Positions 9,072-16,798 of a DNA stretch of 64,000 nucleotides are shown piece after piece. Both the position numbers and the translations under genes were made by a program. Origin of the DNA: Paenibacillus sp. PCH8. Lineage in GTDB: Bacteria; Bacillota; Bacilli; Paenibacillales; Paenibacillaceae. The DNA lies in assembly GCF_002968835.1 (NCBI RefSeq), contig NZ_PKQK01000002.1, positions 620,001 through 684,000 on the forward strand, in the 5' to 3' direction. Each line of letters opens with the position of its first letter. Position 1 is the first letter of the stretch. The notes beneath the pieces are model-generated. The model did no database searches, had not been told where the DNA came from, and worked only from the letters and a program-made list of their open reading frames with translations.

Positions 9072-10788
9072 CTAATGTGAAGCCATCTATAAGTTTATCT
9101 ACTGTATCCTCAATTACACTTTCTCTCGACTTCCCAAATACGCGCCAATAAATTTTTAATTGATTTTCGTTAAACTCATGCTGTGTAAATCTAGGTAAGG
9201 GCGCTGCTCCATCAGGTGAAGTTGCTTCAAATCTGTCTATGATCTGTCTCAGAGTGGCATTAGTTAGACTGTCAACATCAACCTGAGACAGAAATGTCAA
9301 AAACTTTTTATGGCGTAATTCAAGTTTTTCAATCTCAACACTTATATTCTCAAGCCGTGATAAGTTGTTCTGTTTATCAGTCAAGTTAGCCTGAATTGAG
9401 GTGTTGCGTTGCTCATACTCCTGATCATCAATTATGCTTTTCGTCAACAGCCTGAAGTTTACTTCCCTCTCCTGAGTCAATTCCTTAGTCTCGTTCTTCA
9501 GTATCTGTATATCTCGCTCCACATTCTTTAAATCAAACTGAGATTTGATGTAGTAATTAAGATTCTCTTGGTGAATCTGTTCATTGTTACGATACTTGTC
9601 TATCTCTCTTTTAACATATTTCATTAGTTCTTCTTCGTATTGGAGATTTCTATACTGACATCCCTTTCTGCCATACTGATCATTGTTACGACATATCCAT
9701 TGTATGAAAGTTCTATGTTTATTGCGTTGGACTTTTCTTCTCATGCTCCCACCACAATTCCCACACTTTAAAATATTAGAGAAAATGTGTTTGGATGAAT
9801 GCCTAGATAAACCACGTTCAAGAATATGCACCTTTTGCCTTTCAATTTCTCCATTGTTTTCAACCGTAATCTCTTTAACATTTAATGTTCCAAAGTCTTC
9901 TCTCCTCTTTTCTTTTTCAATCTGAACCAATACAAAATCCTCAGTATCAACCAATACTAAGTCACTATCGAAGGTTACAATTTGCTGATCAATCGGTATT
10001 TTCTTAACTAAATTTTGGTTTAAATCCATCTTTTTTGTCCTATGTAACCTTAATTCGCCTGTATAAACAACATTCTTCAGCATTTTTGAAATCAAACTTT
10101 GATCCCACAAGCTGGCACCACGTTTAGTAGGAACTTCATCGGCATTAAGTTGCTGTGCTATACTCCTTAAACCCATACAGTCATTCAGGTACATGGAGAA
10201 TACTCTTTTAACAATCGGTGCTTCATTTGGATTTACAACCAATTTCCCTTGCCTAACATCATAGCCATAAGGAGCACGACCACCCCATATACCTTTTTTA
10301 TAGCCTTGGAGTTTACCAAACTGCACAGCTTCACTTTTTGCTCTGGATTCTTCCTCTGCTTGAGCTGCAAAGATAGTCAACTTGAAGTTATCGCTGCTGT
10401 TCATCGTGTTAATTTTTAAATCCTCAAAGTACACGGCAATGTCATAGCTTCTCAACTCAGCTACTGCTGCCAATAATTCCTTAACGTTACGCCCGAATCT
10501 ACTTATGCTCTTAGTAAGTATTATGTTGAACTTTCTTGCTCGTGCATCATTCATCATTTCTTGAAAAGCTTTTCTGTATTTATTAGATTTTGCACCAGAA
10601 AACCCTTCATCAACATAATACCCGCTTGTTACAGTAAATGTTCCATTTGTTTTATAGAACACGCCTGTTTTAGCAAGTTGGTAATTGTTTTCATTAAGAT
10701 ATGTATTAAAATAATCTACTTGGCTTACAATACTGTTTTTTTGTTCGTCGCTGTCTGTCGATACACGAGCATAGAAAGTTGCAATCAT
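9061..10788 (-). CDS. Large serine recombinase (integrase of the element)
   Basis: 575 aa. The N-terminal resolvase domain has the catalytic serine at residue 10 in YARVSTDSDEQ, plus the ISRFGRN motif and DEGFSGAKSNKYR. A Recombinase domain follows (GGRAPYGYDV and AQQLNADEVPTKRG), then a zinc ribbon at about 341-375 (CGNCGG, then CRN, then GCQ) and a long coiled coil, the domain order of large serine integrases such as SprA or phiC31 Int. It is transcribed toward the nearby junction at 9010 and ends 49 bp from it. It should catalyse integration at the cpaF attB and, with a directionality factor, excision. The preceding small gene ends 17 bp upstream. Confidence 0.93.
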   Translation of the reverse strand: MIATFYARVSTDSDEQKNSIVSQVDYFNTYLNENNYQLAKTGVFYKTNGTFTVTSGYYVDEGFSGAKSNKYRKAFQEMMNDARARKFNIILTKSISRFGRNVKELLAAVAELRSYDIAVYFEDLKINTMNSSDNFKLTIFAAQAEEESRAKSEAVQFGKLQGYKKGIWGGRAPYGYDVRQGKLVVNPNEAPIVKRVFSMYLNDCMGLRSIAQQLNADEVPTKRGASLWDQSLISKMLKNVVYTGELRLHRTKKMDLNQNLVKKIPIDQQIVTFDSDLVLVDTEDFVLVQIEKEKRREDFGTLNVKEITVENNGEIERQKVHILERGLSRHSSKHIFSNILKCGNCGGSMRRKVQRNKHRTFIQWICRNNDQYGRKGCQYRNLQYEEELMKYVKREIDKYRNNEQIHQENLNYYIKSQFDLKNVERDIQILKNETKELTQEREVNFRLLTKSIIDDQEYEQRNTSIQANLTDKQNNLSRLENISVEIEKLELRHKKFLTFLSQVDVDSLTNATLRQIIDRFEATSPDGAAPLPRFTQHEFNENQLKIYWRVFGKSRESVIEDTVDKLIDGFTLDSL

Positions 10789-10805
10789 ATTTGAATTCTC
10801 CTTAC

Positions 10806-11129
10806 TTATGTAATTCTACTGTTCAATCTGTCTAAATTATCGTTTAAATGAAGCTTTATGCCTAGTTTCATAACTGATAAAGCTGTAAATACATCATCGT
10901 TATAGTCATTATTTTGTTGAATGAATCCTTTAATCGCTTCGGCATTCTTTTTTATAGTTTTCATCACATCGAACAAGCTACATTTCTCCTGAACTTCTTT
11001 CAGTTTCTTATAGTAGTCACTGTACAGAGAGTGCTCGTTGATGCTAAATTCTTGACAAATGTAGGTTACAAATTCGTTTTGTTCAACTATGACAATTTCA
11101 CGCTCACTATATTCAAGTGCTTCAATCAA
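10806..11129 (-). CDS. hypothetical protein, upstream of and probably co-transcribed with the recombinase
   Basis: 107 aa from a TTG at 11129 preceded by AAAGGATG. It is charged and mostly helical (SDYYKKLKEVQEKC, MKTIKKNAEAIKGFIQQ) with no motif I recognise and no membrane segment. Only 17 bp separate it from the recombinase gene, so it may be a recombination or regulatory accessory, but this rests on position alone. Confidence 0.6.
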   Translation of the reverse strand: MIEALEYSEREIVIVEQNEFVTYICQEFSINEHSLYSDYYKKLKEVQEKCSLFDVMKTIKKNAEAIKGFIQQNNDYNDDVFTALSVMKLGIKLHLNDNLDRLNSRIT

Positions 11130-11168
11130 TATTAATCATCCTTTCATATTATATTTGCCACTATCAGA

Positions 11169-11197
11169 GGTGACAGCAGGTGTCACCCCATGACACC
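11169..11197. promoter_or_regulatory. overlapping palindromes built from GGTGACA/TGTCACC half-sites
   Basis: GGTGACA (11169-11175), GGTGTCACC (11179-11187) and TGACACC (11191-11197) give two overlapping perfect 7-5-7 dyads that share the middle half-site. It lies 40-68 bp upstream of the 10806-11129 gene and so in position to control the recombinase transcript. TGTCAC half-sites recur in dyads at 19018-19073 and 30639-30653. Confidence 0.5.
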
Positions 11198-11204
11198 ACA
11201 CTAA

Positions 11205-11300
11205 GCTGTCCAGAATCAATTCTAAGCATTGTTTCTATTGTGTTCAGTACCAGAACAAAGATGTAACGTTTAGTGGACTTAGAATTGTATTTTGGACAGC
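11205..11300. repeat. 96-bp inverted repeat unit, arms ~22 bp
   Basis: Left arm 11205-11226 begins GCTGTCCAGAATC; right arm 11278-11300 ends TTTTGGACAGC. The arms differ by one mismatch and one indel. They flank about 51 bp that contain no gene. It could be a folded RNA, a bidirectional terminator (it lies just beyond the 3' end of the 11324 gene), or a small MITE-like unit. Confidence 0.5.
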
Positions 11301-11323
11301 CTATTTGCTCTTTCGTTATGTAT

Positions 11324-12127
11324 CTATATTTTATCCCTCAATTTAATCTGCATCTGTTCGAAGGTGAATGGTTGATTAATGGTATATAGTTGTCCATCTA
11401 TTTCTATCTGGCCTATCGGTATGTAACCCGTATATACTTTCTGTTCATTCTCATTACTGTCTACTTCAATGTTTTTTTGACCAGTCGTTGATTGTTCTGA
11501 TTGTATCAAAACCATTTTTCCATCTTGAGTGTTTGTGAAAACTCCAGTATCGTTATCCAGTTTAGGTAAACCCATGTCTCTCTTTGCATCTGTTATCGAA
11601 TCATATCTTCTAAATGTGGGGATTACATTGGTTTGATTGTTCCCCATCTCAAATGCATAAACTGGCTTGGCCTGCGCCTTATAAGAGTTTTGGCCGAATG
11701 GTAGCATGGCAATGTTAGATAACCTGTATCCAATTTTGGGGTCAGTATCTCTGCGGTCTACTGTGGGACGGTAACTTTGCTGCTGATCGTTATCTAGAAA
11801 AATTTTGGTCTGCTCAATCCAACCCTGCCACATCTCTGACTTGTATTTGATAACATCCATTACTCCACTAATTGGATCACTCCAAGCACAATGAACTCCC
11901 TTATAGACACCTTGCTCATAGCGACAACTATGGATACGGGATTCTATTGATTTGAATAGTAGGTAACAGGCAAATTCGTGCTCTTCATCAATTATCTCAT
12001 TCTCAATTAAGGTCTGTGTGCATAGAATCGCTCTTGGTAAATAAGTATTTTCACCATACTTTTCATTCCAATTGTTAATTTCCGATGGGAGTACCATATA
12101 TGGTCTACCCTTCTTTTTATCTGACAA
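11324..12127 (-). CDS. HNH-like phage protein (uncharacterised)
   Basis: 267 aa, probably from a TTG at 12127 with AGAAAGG upstream. The centre reads PTVDRRDTDPKIGYRLSNIAMLPFGQNSYKAQ in two blocks; Asp-Arg, Gly-Tyr, Asn-Ile and a final Asn-x-x-Lys at these spacings are the second half of many HNH-type endonuclease domains. The usual Cys-pair and leading His are not obvious, so nuclease activity is uncertain. The C-terminal part resembles neither a known DNA-binding nor a membrane domain. The promoter-side motif shared within the element is found at 12155-12170. Confidence 0.5.
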   Translation of the reverse strand: MSDKKKGRPYMVLPSEINNWNEKYGENTYLPRAILCTQTLIENEIIDEEHEFACYLLFKSIESRIHSCRYEQGVYKGVHCAWSDPISGVMDVIKYKSEMWQGWIEQTKIFLDNDQQQSYRPTVDRRDTDPKIGYRLSNIAMLPFGQNSYKAQAKPVYAFEMGNNQTNVIPTFRRYDSITDAKRDMGLPKLDNDTGVFTNTQDGKMVLIQSEQSTTGQKNIEVDSNENEQKVYTGYIPIGQIEIDGQLYTINQPFTFEQMQIKLRDKI

Positions 12128-12154
12128 TGAATATCCGACCTTTCTATAATAAAA

Positions 12155-12170
12155 TATTATTTTTGTGTTA
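12155..12170 (-). promoter_or_regulatory. copy of the element's AACACAAAAATAATA motif upstream of the HNH-like gene
   Basis: On the minus strand reads TAACACAAAAATAATA, about 28 bp before the gene start. Related copies lie at 13038-13056, 16656-16675, 17115-17136 and 30594-30611. A hairpin (GTCGGGC/GTCCGAC around 12185-12203) just upstream may end the previous transcript. Confidence 0.45.
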
Positions 12171-12222
12171 TTGAGAATTCAGAAGTCGGACATTAAGCCC
12201 GACCCCTGTTACAGTACAATTC

Positions 12223-12459
12223 CTACTCGCTAACTTTCTTGTAGTACTTCAATTTAAAATTTGGGTTATAGAACATCTCTGTGTTGGCTGTATATGTATC
12301 GTCGATCACGTAGCGTTCACCCTCCACTCCAAAAATAGAGCCATCATCCAGCTTAATATCATACAACTTCTCTTTTGAAAAGTCCTTTGTTTCACCATCG
12401 ACCAACTCAATAAAATCAAATTCCTCATTCTCTTTTACTTCTCTCAGTCCATTATGCAT
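12223..12459 (-). CDS. small acidic hypothetical protein
   Basis: 78 aa. An upstream in-frame start at 12495 exists, but GGAGGAAAGTAT directly before the ATG at 12459 decides the start. It is beta-rich and acidic (EFDFIELVDGETKDF, KLYDIKLDDGSIFGVEGE). I do not recognise the family. Located between the HNH-like and MazF-like genes with its own spacing. Confidence 0.55.
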   Translation of the reverse strand: MHNGLREVKENEEFDFIELVDGETKDFSKEKLYDIKLDDGSIFGVEGERYVIDDTYTANTEMFYNPNFKLKYYKKVSE

Positions 12460-12600
12460 ATACTTTCCTCCGTGTTTTAATTTGATAGACACCAATTGAC
12501 AGCTTAATTTAAATCAAAGTCAAGTCAATCGCATCACCACCTCTGGATTGTATCGTCAAGGTGTCTATCTATATAAAACACTGTTTAAGCCGTATGTAGG

Positions 12601-12972
12601 TTAATCCCATGCACTAACGTATCCAAGCTGAATTTGTCCGGCTCTATCCAATTGAGGAGTATAAGTGGCAGGAACTTCAGCAATCCTCCACAAGAGCTTT
12701 TCTTTTTCAATAGTGGTCATCGTTTCAAGCATTGCAATACTATTATCACGCAATCCGCACTCAGATGCATTCAAGTTAACATGTGTAGGTAGGGGTTTCT
12801 TTTTAACAGATGTCACACTAGCCACTTGCACAGTTGGACTATATCGATTTCCAACATTATTGGACAATATCAACACTGGTCGCTTACCACGCTGAATGCT
12901 ACCGCTTGCTGCTGGCAACTCAGCAAACCAAAGCTCGTACCGTTTATATTCCGTCTTTTCAGCAGTCAACAT
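12601..12972 (-). CDS. MazF/PemK-family mRNA interferase, no visible antitoxin
   Basis: 123 aa. YELWFAELPAASGSIQRGKRPVLILSNN and the following VQVASVTS and PTHVNL are the PemK/MazF fold; the Gly-rich loop that normally precedes the conserved Arg-Pro is present. Such toxins cleave mRNA at short sites. No small antitoxin gene is seen within 150 bp on either side. A strong promoter (TTGTAA, 17 bp, TATAAT) precedes it. It may be controlled by an unlinked antitoxin, or have a different role. Confidence 0.75.
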   Translation of the reverse strand: MLTAEKTEYKRYELWFAELPAASGSIQRGKRPVLILSNNVGNRYSPTVQVASVTSVKKKPLPTHVNLNASECGLRDNSIAMLETMTTIEKEKLLWRIAEVPATYTPQLDRAGQIQLGYVSAWD

Positions 12973-13007
12973 TTCATCACTCCGTTTGTCGTTTTCTTTA
13001 TATTTGA

Positions 13008-13056
13008 ATTATAATTCAGATTACACTATTTTACAAGTATTATTTTTGTGTTTTAT
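13008..13056 (-). promoter_or_regulatory. promoter of the MazF-like gene with upstream shared motif
   Basis: Minus strand: -10 TATAAT (13008-13013), 17-bp spacer, -35 TTGTAA (13031-13036). Directly upstream lies AAAACACAAAAATAATA (13038-13056), the motif repeated across the element. The promoter near 16625-16675 has the same order: motif, CTT.., TGAATTATA. Confidence 0.6.
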
Positions 13057-13059
13057 ATA

Positions 13060-13093
13060 AAAGAAATAGGATCAGGCTTATTTGCCCAATCCT
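13060..13093 (-). terminator. terminator of the RelE-like gene
   Basis: Stem AGGATTGGGC / GCCTGATCCT with a 6-nt AAATAA loop (positions 13068-13093), followed on the minus strand by ATTTCTTTTA. Confidence 0.6.
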
Positions 13094-13124
13094 TTGGTCT
13101 TATTTTTGGATGTTATGTAGTTAA

Positions 13125-13487
13125 TTAATCCATGCAATATTTCTCAATTAAGCCTACAATCTCTCTAACAGTAATATCTTCTTGCTCTTTCTTATAGTAC
13201 ACAGTCAGCAGGAAAATTGTTAAATCGTCCTTAACAACGTAGTAAATAAGACGATATCCGTTAGATTTACCTACGTTAGTATTAGAGTTTGCGACCCGAA
13301 CCTTAAACGAGTGTTCATTAGAGGGCAATTCTAACCCCTTGAGTTCATCTCCGATTAGGTTGCCCTCTTCCAATTCTTCTATGATCGCATCGATATCATC
13401 ATCAATGTTAGTAAATTTCTTTTTCCTTTTATAGAATTTGATGTCTTTTTCAAATTGTTCGGTTGCAATAATTTCGAACAAAATCAA
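13125..13487 (-). CDS. RelE/ParE-superfamily toxin
   Basis: 120 aa, TTG start at 13487. ATEQFEKDIKFYKRKKKF, then LKGLELPSNEHSFKVRVA and GYRLIYYVVKDDLTIFLLTVYYKKEQED fit the RelE-like mRNA interferase fold (helical hairpin, then a four-strand sheet ending in the Tyr-Lys-Lys strand). The antitoxin-like 46-codon gene ends 12 bp upstream, the usual order antitoxin then toxin. It probably stabilises the element or acts in phage defence (inference). Confidence 0.75.
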   Translation of the reverse strand: MILFEIIATEQFEKDIKFYKRKKKFTNIDDDIDAIIEELEEGNLIGDELKGLELPSNEHSFKVRVANSNTNVGKSNGYRLIYYVVKDDLTIFLLTVYYKKEQEDITVREIVGLIEKYCMD

Positions 13488-13499
13488 CTACCCCATTCT

Positions 13500-13640
13500 T
13501 TACTGATCTCTTTTCAATTCTTCGCGAAGTTCTCTCCAAGACTTTCCTTTCGCTTTACCACTTCTTATTTGCTTCATTTCAATCAAAGATTGTTTAAGAG
13601 ACTCGGCAGGACTAATTGGCCTTTTAATTGTTGCATTCAT
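13500..13640 (-). CDS. 46-aa antitoxin-like protein paired with the RelE-like toxin
   Basis: ATG 13640 with AGGAGG 9 nt upstream; stop TAA at 13500-13502. The product begins MNATIKRPISPAESLKQSL and ends SWRELREELKRDQ. It is small and charged, with a Pro-Ala-Glu-Ser-Leu helix and a C-terminal SWxELREELK helix as in short toxin-neutralising peptides. The 12-bp gap to the toxin gene and shared orientation support a type II pair. The pairing is by position and character, not by homology search. Confidence 0.6.
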   Translation of the reverse strand: MNATIKRPISPAESLKQSLIEMKQIRSGKAKGKSWRELREELKRDQ

Positions 13641-13682
13641 ATCCTTGTCCTCCTCACACATATTACACATACCTCCAAATCC

Positions 13683-13854
13683 TTAGTTGGTAAAAGTATT
13701 GCCTTCTCACTAACAGGTATATACCCACTTTACCCAACGTAGAACAGGAAGATCATACCTTTATGATACCACTTTCATATAACATATACAATGTATATGC
13801 AACATTTTAGTTGGTAAAAGTGATCTGTTATCTGAACATTTAGTTGGTAAAAGT
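13683..13854. repeat. three direct copies of TTAGTTGGTAAAAGT
   Basis: Exact 15-bp copies at 13683-13697, 13807-13821 and 13840-13854, all in one orientation, in the 265-bp gap between the antitoxin gene and the ankyrin-protein gene. A degenerate inverted copy (ACTTTACCCAACGTA) lies near 13728, and a perfect 7-3-7 dyad CATATACAATGTATATG at 13783-13799. The array is operator-like or iteron-like. Confidence 0.6.
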
Positions 13855-13905
13855 AAAGCGCCTAGAATTAGTCTAGACGCTTGTTGGTGTTACATGTTTA
13901 TTGAA

Positions 13906-14679
13906 CTATTTGTAAAAGCGCATATAAGCATCCAGTCCAATATCAAACACGGAATTTTTTTCTGCATAGTCGATAGGTAATAGTCCATTTTTGTCCTCGA
14001 TGTTGGGGTTCGCCTTTAATTGTTCAAGTTCCCCATAGTAAAATGAGTTTTTGTTGATTACCGCTAGATGTAACGGTGTTTGTTTCTGGTTGTTTAGTAA
14101 ATTAACGTCCAATGCATTACGTTTAATTGTCAGGTATAAGGAATAGTTATTTTCCAATACAACATAGTGCATCAGACTATTTCCTGAATCTTTATCTTGT
14201 GTGTTCACAGTAATCTTTTTAGTTGTAATTGCTTCCTTGACTTTTGCTGCATCAAGTTTCCCGTCAGTGGAATACTTTTCATGAAGTCCTTGCACGTATT
14301 GTCCTCCTGTATTATTGGTCGTTGTACTATTGTTCGAATTGCTATTTGTAACGGTGGTTCCAGTTGACTCACTATTTGTTGTACTATTTGTTGTACTGCT
14401 TGCAGTAACTCCTTCTTTAAGTGACACTTGAGTACTAGTTACAGATTCAACTGAGTAGCCCATGGCATTTGCCGTGTCTCTAACAGGGAGATAGAGCCTT
14501 CCGTTCACGTTAAGTGGAGAATCAGACAGTTTTACTTGCGTACCGTCTACGACTATTTTTGTGTTAATATGAATGGCTTTAAGGTATGTAGCCGCACCAA
14601 CTGCTGTACCTGCTGTCAATGTAATTCCGACAACCGTTCCAAGTAGAAATGTAGGTAGTTTACTAAGCATCTTTTTCAT
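13906..14679 (-). CDS. secreted/anchored protein: copper-amine-oxidase-N domain, Ser/Thr/Asn linker, ankyrin repeats
   Basis: 257 aa. An N-terminal hydrophobic segment (LLGTVVGITLTAGTAVGAATY) acts as signal or anchor. Next is one copper amine oxidase N-terminal-like (stalk) domain at about 40-95: VVDGTQVKLSDSPLNVNGR, then LYLPVRDTANAMGY. A low-complexity Ser/Thr/Asn linker of about 40 residues leads to a C-terminal ankyrin region (GNSLMHYVVLENNYSLYL, QTPLHLAVINKN, NGLLPIDYAEKN). This fusion is typical of Paenibacillus surface proteins but odd in a mobile element. It may alter the host surface or bind another protein outside the cell (inference). Confidence 0.7.
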   Translation of the reverse strand: MKKMLSKLPTFLLGTVVGITLTAGTAVGAATYLKAIHINTKIVVDGTQVKLSDSPLNVNGRLYLPVRDTANAMGYSVESVTSTQVSLKEGVTASSTTNSTTNSESTGTTVTNSNSNNSTTTNNTGGQYVQGLHEKYSTDGKLDAAKVKEAITTKKITVNTQDKDSGNSLMHYVVLENNYSLYLTIKRNALDVNLLNNQKQTPLHLAVINKNSFYYGELEQLKANPNIEDKNGLLPIDYAEKNSVFDIGLDAYMRFYK

Positions 14680-14759
14680 CTTATGTACCCCTCCGATTAA
14701 AGTATGGTATAGCCCATATGGAAGACTATACCATAGGATTATCGGTTACATTGACTCTA

Positions 14760-15098
14760 TTACTTAGAACTACTTACAAAAATTTTGGTGAAATCTACAG
14801 GCTGTCCATTAACAAAAAAGAATGGCTGAGCGCCTGATGTCTCCACACTTACACTTATTTCTTCATCAATATTCTCCTCTAGGGGATTTGTAATCAATTG
14901 CAGATAGCGATCAATAAAGTATTCATCATCGCATTTCTTTAATTGTTGATGGATGTAAGAATCCAAAGACTTTGTAAGATTGTGCTCCATAATAAAATTC
15001 ATCAAAATGTCGTACTCATCCATAGTAGTTTCATACAAGTCTTTCGTTTCAATCAATTCTTCCATCAGTTTTTTCTCTAGCTCAAATCGTTTATTCAT
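14760..15098 (-). CDS. hypothetical acidic protein downstream of the Ntn-hydrolase-like gene
   Basis: 112 aa, ATG 15098 with GAGGAGAATATACAT upstream. The N-terminal half is helical and charged (KKLMEELIETKDLYETTMDEYD); the C-terminus is hydrophobic (QPFFFVNGQPVDFTKIFV). No recognised domain. It starts 30 bp after the preceding gene and is likely the last gene of a four-gene transcript beginning at 16383. Confidence 0.6.
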   Translation of the reverse strand: MNKRFELEKKLMEELIETKDLYETTMDEYDILMNFIMEHNLTKSLDSYIHQQLKKCDDEYFIDRYLQLITNPLEENIDEEISVSVETSGAQPFFFVNGQPVDFTKIFVSSSK

Positions 15099-15128
15099 AT
15101 GTATATTCTCCTCTATATGTTTGTTTTA

Positions 15129-16132
15129 TTAGTTCAAATCAATACGTGCACCATTCATTTTAATATTGCCAGTTGCCTTAATATTGATGTCGCCTTGGAT
15201 GTCCATATCAAGACCTGATGTTGTTAATTCAAAAGTTGAACCATTAGAAAGACTCAATCTATATGTCCCATTATCTGTGGCAATAAATTGAAACTCTTTG
15301 CTTCTGGCAGTATATTTTCCCTGATCGGCTGTTGTTATGATACCTGAATCATCAAGAAGTACACTTCTCTCTCGACCTGTATTGCTTTGATAGTATGTTT
15401 GAGATAGGCCTCCGTTATACTTCACTTCCTGATACTTGCCACTTGTTGCGGTCATTCCGTCACCTTCGCCATGTTTGATAGCATCGGGAAAGTAATCTTT
15501 GTACCGTTTCAATTTCTTTGTATCTGGAATCTTCGCAGTATACATTTGTGTATTTTCTTTATCCAACTCGAAATATGTAAGAGTACCTCCACATTGCTCA
15601 TTTGCCGCAGCAGCATATGCTTTCAGCAATACTTTTCCAATATCTTCCTTACCCAGATAACGTTCAATTACAGGGTCAGTCGTCCAATGCCCTTACCATA
15701 ACCAATTACCAAATCTTCACCGGGGTGAGCACTAATATCTACTGGTTCAAAATTGTCGACCTCATCAAAGTAAGTGATTCCCCACTTACCATCCTCGTTG
15801 ATACCCGGAATTACGACCTGAATGTTGTACTTAGAATCTTTGAGATAAGGTCTCTTTAGTAGATACGCTCGGTAAACATCTTTTGTTAAGTTTACAATTT
15901 TATTAATATCATTTTCGCCTGTTTCTTGAAGAATACTACTTACTGTGTCAGCGATATCCATACTTCCACTAATGTAGGCCGCAAAGCCTCCAGAGTAAAA
16001 CTGTAACTTTTGAGCATCATCATGTAACTGATAACGTTCTGGATCTGAGCCACGGATCACGCATACCCGAGAATCAGCAGAAATATAAGCTTTTTCCCCA
16101 CCATTAAGGAACACGATATTACAAACACTCAT
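15129..16132 (-). pseudogene. frameshifted phage Ntn-hydrolase-like protein with gp5-like C-terminal repeats
   Basis: Two frames join near 15683. The N-part (from ATG 16132) reads like a proteasome-type Ntn hydrolase: CNIVFLNGGEKAYISADSRV, then DDAQKLQFYSGGFAAYISG, ending GYGKGIG before running to a stop. The -1 frame continues sensibly as TTDPVIERYLGKEDIGKVLL and AYAAANEQCGG, and ends in short strand repeats (GDINIKATGNIKMNGARIDLN) like phage baseplate-spike tails. One lost base explains the break. I see no slippery heptamer, so mutation or a sequencing error is likelier than programmed shifting. The start overlaps the upstream stop (TAATG). Confidence 0.65.
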
Positions 16133-16383
16133 TACTCGCCCTCCCCAACAAAGTTAATTGTGATGGAAGCCAAATCTTCAAACTTGTATTCACGTGTATT
16201 ACCATCTTCATCATTAACAGTAATTGGATTATTGTTTGTTAGTCCAGTGATAAAATTAGTGCAAATTTGGTTCAATATAGGTTGCGCTTCCTCAAGCTTC
16301 AGAATCTTCCCATCCAATCCATCTAATCGAAATTCAAAACCATCATTGAGCTTAACAACAACATCAAACTTGCTCATATTCAC
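16132..16383 (-). CDS. 83-aa hypothetical protein, first gene of the Ntn-hydrolase operon
   Basis: Beta-rich sequence (FDVVVKLNDGFEFRLDGLDGK, then TREYKFEDLASITINF) without a known motif. Its stop overlaps the start of the next gene by one base, so the two are co-translated and probably work together. The promoter is likely the motif-bearing one at 16625-16675. Confidence 0.6.
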   Translation of the reverse strand: MNMSKFDVVVKLNDGFEFRLDGLDGKILKLEEAQPILNQICTNFITGLTNNNPITVNDEDGNTREYKFEDLASITINFVGEGE

Positions 16384-16798
16384 ATTTCCCCATTCATTAT
16401 GTATTATTTTCGACTCTCACTATCTACTGTCAATCTATATCCAAACTTATTCCCTCTTCTTCATCCCTATTGCCCTTGCTAGTCTCCTTGGATCACTTCC
16501 AGCCTAACCGCTGCATCAACTTGTACCACGCATATCTGACCTTCCTCGTATCTCATCCCTCCCCGTTCAACTGTATTCATAGGCTCCAAGGGTTTGTCTT
16601 GGAATTCGTTAACCTTACTCTCTTAATATAATTCAAACTAAGTTAATTTGTAAAGCATTATCTTTGTGTTTTAAACTATTTCTTTTCTCTTCTACTATAG
16701 TGACATCTCAGTTTCGATTCTCTTCCTCATATCCTTCATTAATTAATAGGAAATGAGAGCACAACTATCCCAACTGGTATAAAGTGACCCTAACAGAG
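16384..16798. other. 415-bp gap: shared-motif promoter and traces of a decayed gene
   Basis: On the minus strand at 16625-16675 there is AAAACACAAAGATAATG followed by CTTTACAAA and TGAATTATATT, the same order as the MazF-gene promoter. At 16441-16560 the minus strand holds coding-like fragments in two frames (RYAWYKLMQRLGWK, then after a shift DPRRLARAIGMKKRE), which look like the end of a broken gene. At 16787-16801 a GTGAC...GTCAC dyad precedes the ParB-like gene's 3' end. Confidence 0.4.

Noticed and set aside
15668-15700. Programmed -1 frameshift in the Ntn-hydrolase gene
   Set aside because: No slippery heptamer or downstream structure visible at the join, so a mutation or sequencing error is preferred.
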